Origin: Rosistilla carotiformis
GTDB taxonomy: Bacteria > Planctomycetota > Planctomycetia > Pirellulales > Pirellulaceae
Direction: 5' to 3'
Assembly (NCBI RefSeq): GCF_007753095.1
Contig: NZ_CP036348.1
Coordinates: 2,232,001-2,296,000, forward strand
Length of the DNA stretch: 64,000 bases
Shown: positions 60,626-64,000 of the stretch, piece by piece
Position numbering within the stretch: the first letter of the stretch is position 1
Layout of the letters: every line of letters starts with the position of its first letter
Notes under the pieces: model-generated
The model's input: the letters and a program-made list of their open reading frames with translations, nothing else
Databases searched by the model: none
Told to the model about the DNA's origin: nothing
Made by a program: the position numbers and the translations under genes

Positions 60626-60942
60626 TTTGGATACTCAATCCGCCATCAGCACTGCTCTACCACTCCGCCAAGCAGTTTCCTGTACGTTAGTGGACTCAAC
60701 GTAACGAACAGGCTGTCGCAAGATGCGACACTGTCGCGTTCAGGTTGACGACAATCTCCAGATTTGTTGAGAGCTGTTTGCGCGACTTTTCCCAATAAAT
60801 CGCCGCAAATTCGCGATTGGCACAGCCTGTGCTTTGCCCTTCCTGCGTAGTTTTACTGTAGACCGATCAATCAAAATTCGATAGTAATACTGCGACGATT
60901 CGTCCTATTGTGCCGATCGTCGGGGCATTTTTCAAAGCGACC

Positions 60943-61443
60943 ATGTTTCACAAGCTCCTCACCTACTCGACTTTGACCGCCGTAGTGCTTCACGCACTGC
61001 TGGGTTGTTGCGTGCATCACGCTCACGCGGGACACACGCACAGTCAAGATGTTGACCAGGTGATGGTGGATGTTCCGCACGTGGTTGGTCTCAATGATGC
61101 TGACCACGATCACGATGAACATGCCCACGAAGGTCACAAGGCTTCGCATTTTGATGACGAAGCGAATGAAGTTGGTTCCGATCAGCCTTGTTCGCAGTCG
61201 CCTTGTTCGGGATCACATGGACCGCATGAATCTTGCGACGAAGCCGATTGCAACGTCGTTGCTGATCAACGAGACAACGACATTTCGTTGATGTTAACCG
61301 TCGATTGGTCACCCTTGCTGACGTATTGCTTGTCGTTGTCGTCGCAAGAATTGCTCGCACAACGGACGGAGTACGGATCGCCACCCGATCCGCACTGCGT
61401 TCAATCGCCCCTCCGCCTCAAGACTCAAGTCTGGCGTCTGTAA
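60943..61443 (+). CDS. Secreted His/Cys-rich protein
   Basis: A 166-residue protein from ATG 60943 (GTG 60910 is possible). The signal ends in a Cys-His region (LLGCCVHHAHAGHTHSQ), followed by a His/Asp block (DADHDHDEHAHEGHKASH) and a Cys-rich segment (QPCSQSPCSGSHGPHESC). It opens the third RND system, just as the gene at 39123 opens the second. Metal binding before export is the likely role. Confidence 0.65.
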   Translation: MFHKLLTYSTLTAVVLHALLGCCVHHAHAGHTHSQDVDQVMVDVPHVVGLNDADHDHDEHAHEGHKASHFDDEANEVGSDQPCSQSPCSGSHGPHESCDEADCNVVADQRDNDISLMLTVDWSPLLTYCLSLSSQELLAQRTEYGSPPDPHCVQSPLRLKTQVWRL

Positions 61444-61690
61444 GGTCCGCTCTCGTCCGTGTTTGGATGAGAGTGTGCGTGCCTCTATGCCGTAGCGGAA
61501 GTCGTCAAGACTTTCGATCCTCGGGCATCAGCTCCAACACTTTTGGCGAGTTCCGCTAGCACTGATTTGTGCTGCTGGCATTCGCCGTTCATCTGCCCCG
61601 GACGCTTCTTCGCGTTGACGTTTCTCTGATCCACACGTATCCGAATCGTGGATCGGTTTCTCCGGCAGTTGTTCCGTTGGTATCGTTACC

Positions 61691-63178
61691 ATGAAAATCC
61701 GAACGCCCAAAGTGCCCATGAAGTGGGTTTGGTTAGTCGCCACGCTGATCGTTGTGATCGTCGGTGGTTTTACCTGGCAGCATTGGTTCCCGGCCACGAA
61801 GGCGTGGGTCGATCGAACCGCTGTTTCGTTCCGCAATGGTGGCGGCGAATCGCACGAGGGTGAGGCGGCTGGCGAGGCTGATCCTCATGCCGGTCACGAT
61901 CACGCAGCTCATGCTGGGCACGACGAGGCGACTTCGTTGGAATTGTCAAAGCAGGCGATCCGAAACATTGGATTGTCCGACGAAACGATTCGCCCGATCA
62001 AGCTGGAAACCTTCCGCCGATCCATCACGGTGCCCGCCGTCGTCGTCGAACGTCCTGGTCGTTCACGAGTCCAAGTTGCCACGCCGATGACCGGCGTCGT
62101 CACGCATGTTCACGCGGTGCAAGGCGAAGCGGTCGAGCCGGGAAGCCTGCTGCTTCAAATTCGTTTGACGCACGAAGACCTCGTCAACGCACAAACCGAT
62201 TTCGTCCGCACTCTCGGCGAATTGGATGTCGAGAATCGAGAGATCGCTCGCCTGGAGCAAGTCACCCGAAGTGGTGCGATCGCGGGCAAGGTCTTGTTGG
62301 AGCGGCAATACTCCCGTGACAAGCTGAACGCCAATCTCGGTGCTCAGCGTGAAGCATTGCGTCTGCATGGACTGTCAGACGACCAAGTGAATCAAATCGA
62401 ACGCGAGCGACGGCTGCTGCGTGAGCTACAGGTCTTCACACCGAGTGTGGACAGTCACGGTGAAGCCGAGTTGCGATTGAGCCAGCATGTAGTCCAAGCG
62501 AGTTTCGTTCTGGAAGACAAGCCCCAGCACACTGGCCCGTTGATCCTGCAAGATTTGTCCGTTCACAAAGGACAATCCGTCAATGCGGGCGAAACGCTCT
62601 GCATCCTAACCGACTATGACGAGTTGTTCATCGAAGGTCTCGCGTTTGAGCAAGACATCCGACAGCTTCGAGGTGCCTCACAAAACGGTTGGCAAGTCGA
62701 TGCGATCATAGAACAACCGGGGTCCGAATCCCGCGTGATCGAAAGCTTGGAAATCGCGTATCTGGCCAACCAAGTCGATGCCACCTCGCGAACATTGAAC
62801 TTCTACGTTCGCCTCCCAAACCAAGTCGCCAAGGATCATCGCGCCGACGGCAATCGCTACGTCGAATGGCGTTACGTCCCCGGTCAACGGATGCAGTTGC
62901 GAGTACCAGTCCAAGAAATGCCGGAACAAATCGTGGTTCCTGTCGAGGCGGTGGCGAGCGAAGGAGCGGAAACTTTCGTGTTCCAGCAGAACGGCAGTCA
63001 CTTCGACCGCGTGCCGGTTCATGTGAAGTATCGCGATCAGTATTCCGCCGTGATCGACAATGACGGTTCGCTGTTCCCCGGTGATGTCATCGCCATGCGT
63101 GGCGCTCATCAAATGCAAATGGCTCTCAAAAACAAGTCTGGCGGTGGAGTTGATCCACACGCAGGCCACAACCACTAA
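61691..63178 (+). CDS. RND metal efflux adaptor (HlyD/CusB-like)
   Basis: A 495-residue adaptor with an N-terminal membrane segment (WVWLVATLIVVIVGGFTW), a His-rich linker (DPHAGHDHAAHAGHDE), lipoyl-like strands (VATPMTGVVTHVHAVQGEAV), a coiled hairpin (VNAQTDFVRTLGELDVENRE) and a barrel part ending VVPVEAVASEGAETFVF. Its last residues are again His-rich (DPHAGHNH). The layout matches the adaptor at 39741. The pump gene begins 11 bases later. Confidence 0.85.
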   Translation: MKIRTPKVPMKWVWLVATLIVVIVGGFTWQHWFPATKAWVDRTAVSFRNGGGESHEGEAAGEADPHAGHDHAAHAGHDEATSLELSKQAIRNIGLSDETIRPIKLETFRRSITVPAVVVERPGRSRVQVATPMTGVVTHVHAVQGEAVEPGSLLLQIRLTHEDLVNAQTDFVRTLGELDVENREIARLEQVTRSGAIAGKVLLERQYSRDKLNANLGAQREALRLHGLSDDQVNQIERERRLLRELQVFTPSVDSHGEAELRLSQHVVQASFVLEDKPQHTGPLILQDLSVHKGQSVNAGETLCILTDYDELFIEGLAFEQDIRQLRGASQNGWQVDAIIEQPGSESRVIESLEIAYLANQVDATSRTLNFYVRLPNQVAKDHRADGNRYVEWRYVPGQRMQLRVPVQEMPEQIVVPVEAVASEGAETFVFQQNGSHFDRVPVHVKYRDQYSAVIDNDGSLFPGDVIAMRGAHQMQMALKNKSGGGVDPHAGHNH

Positions 63179-63189
63179 GGAGCCACATC

Positions 63190-64000
63190 ATGCTTAATTC
63201 AATCATTCGTTTTGCGTTGAAGCAACGCATGCTTGTCATCGCCGTTGCCTTGTTCCTGGTGGGATTCGGGACTTGGCAGGCGATGCAGGCTCCGATCGAC
63301 GTCTTCCCCGACCTGAACCGGCCTCGCGTGGTCATCATGACCGAGGCACCGGGCTTGGCACCGGAGGAAGTTGAGACACTGATTACGTTTCCGATTGAAA
63401 CGGCGGTCAATGGCGCGAACGGCGTTCAAGCGGTCCGAAGTTCATCGGGCGTTGGTATCTCGGTCGTCTATGTCGAGTTCGATTGGAACACGGACATTTA
63501 CAACGACCGTCAAATCGTCAATGAGCGACTGCAACTCGTTCAAGAACGGATGCCGCAGGGCGTGAAGCCAACGCTCGCACCGATCTCTTCCATCATGGGT
63601 CAAATCCTAATGTTGGGAATGTGGAGCGACGACGGTGCAACCGAACCGCTTGAACTGCGAACGCTCGGCGATTGGGTCGTGCGGCAGCGATTGCTGACCA
63701 TCCCTGGCGTTTCGCAAGTCTTCACGATGGGCGGCGGACGCAAGCAGTTTCAAGTGTTGGTCGACCCCGATGCGATGTTGCGATTCGGAATTGCGTTACA
63801 CGAGGTTAAGCAAGCCGTTCAGAACAGCAATGACAACGCCACGGGCGGCTACTTGGATGAACAAGGCCCGAACGAATTGCTAGTTCGCGGTCTGGGCCGT
63901 GTTCAGAGCATTGAAGACCTGCAAAAGGTCGTCGTCACGATGAAGGAAGGCCGCCCCATTTCGCTGGGCCAGATCGCTCGCGTCGTCGAAGGTGCGCAAG
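63190..64000 (+). CDS. CzcA/HME-type RND heavy-metal pump, partial
   Basis: The first 270 codons of a pump, cut by the window end. MLNSIIRFALKQRMLVIAVA, then the first loop motifs DVFPDLNRPRVVIMTEAPGL and EEVETLITFPIE are nearly the same as in the pump at 41178, so the two are close paralogues. It forms an operon with the adaptor just upstream. No interruption is seen in the visible part. Confidence 0.87.
   Translation, partial: MLNSIIRFALKQRMLVIAVALFLVGFGTWQAMQAPIDVFPDLNRPRVVIMTEAPGLAPEEVETLITFPIETAVNGANGVQAVRSSSGVGISVVYVEFDWNTDIYNDRQIVNERLQLVQERMPQGVKPTLAPISSIMGQILMLGMWSDDGATEPLELRTLGDWVVRQRLLTIPGVSQVFTMGGGRKQFQVLVDPDAMLRFGIALHEVKQAVQNSNDNATGGYLDEQGPNELLVRGLGRVQSIEDLQKVVVTMKEGRPISLGQIARVVEGAQ

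Overview
The window looks like a planctomycete chromosome segment, most likely Pirellulaceae (Rhodopirellula-like). This rests on the mix of caspase-like C14 proteins, an ECF sigma factor beside a Ser/Thr kinase, many small secreted His-rich proteins, frequent TTG/GTG starts and a long REP-like palindrome. No rRNA, tRNA or CRISPR array was found, so the taxonomy is an inference.

Region 1 (1-2750): two hypothetical genes on the minus strand, then a plus-strand run of an HTH protein, a papain/C39-like lipoprotein and a short lipoprotein, closed by a 21-bp-stem hairpin and a terminator. Region 2 (2873-12778): a large serine recombinase, a terminator, then a long plus-strand gene run. It encodes small proteins, Ycf35/DUF1257, DUF2997, a Ycf46-like AAA+ ATPase and several unknowns, and then what reads as a complete ubiquitin-like conjugation cassette: a MoaD/ThiS-type Ubl, a protein with an E2-like HPx...C segment fused to a Cys-rich RING/treble-clef-like tail, a JAB/JAMM peptidase and a ThiF/E1 enzyme, ending with a small membrane protein. 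I regard this as the most interesting system in the window.

Region 3 (12913-28932): a defence-island-like stretch. It holds a 1133-residue NERD-nuclease/NTPase protein, a Wadjet operon (JetA, JetB, JetC, JetD) whose jetC is cleanly interrupted by a 1518-bp IS4-family element with 20-bp perfect inverted repeats and a 10-bp target duplication, two GIY-YIG proteins (one possibly frameshifted) and a hypothetical.

Region 4 (28942-50872): a heavy-metal resistance cluster. It has YHS/TRASH-like metal-binding secreted proteins, an orphan zinc-finger anti-sigma-like protein, two complete RND metal-efflux systems (adaptor plus pump), a TolC-type outer-membrane factor, two SAM methyltransferases, a DUF3147 membrane protein, a sterol-desaturase-family hydroxylase and several secreted His-rich proteins.

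Region 5 (50900-64000): two caspase-like proteins on the minus strand, a His-rich protein, an ECF sigma factor with an adjoining membrane Ser/Thr kinase, another His-rich protein, and a third metal RND system (His-rich protein, adaptor, pump cut by the window end). The metal genes probably act together: secreted His/Cys-rich proteins bind metal in the periplasm, adaptors pass it to proton-driven pumps, and the TolC-like channel exports it.
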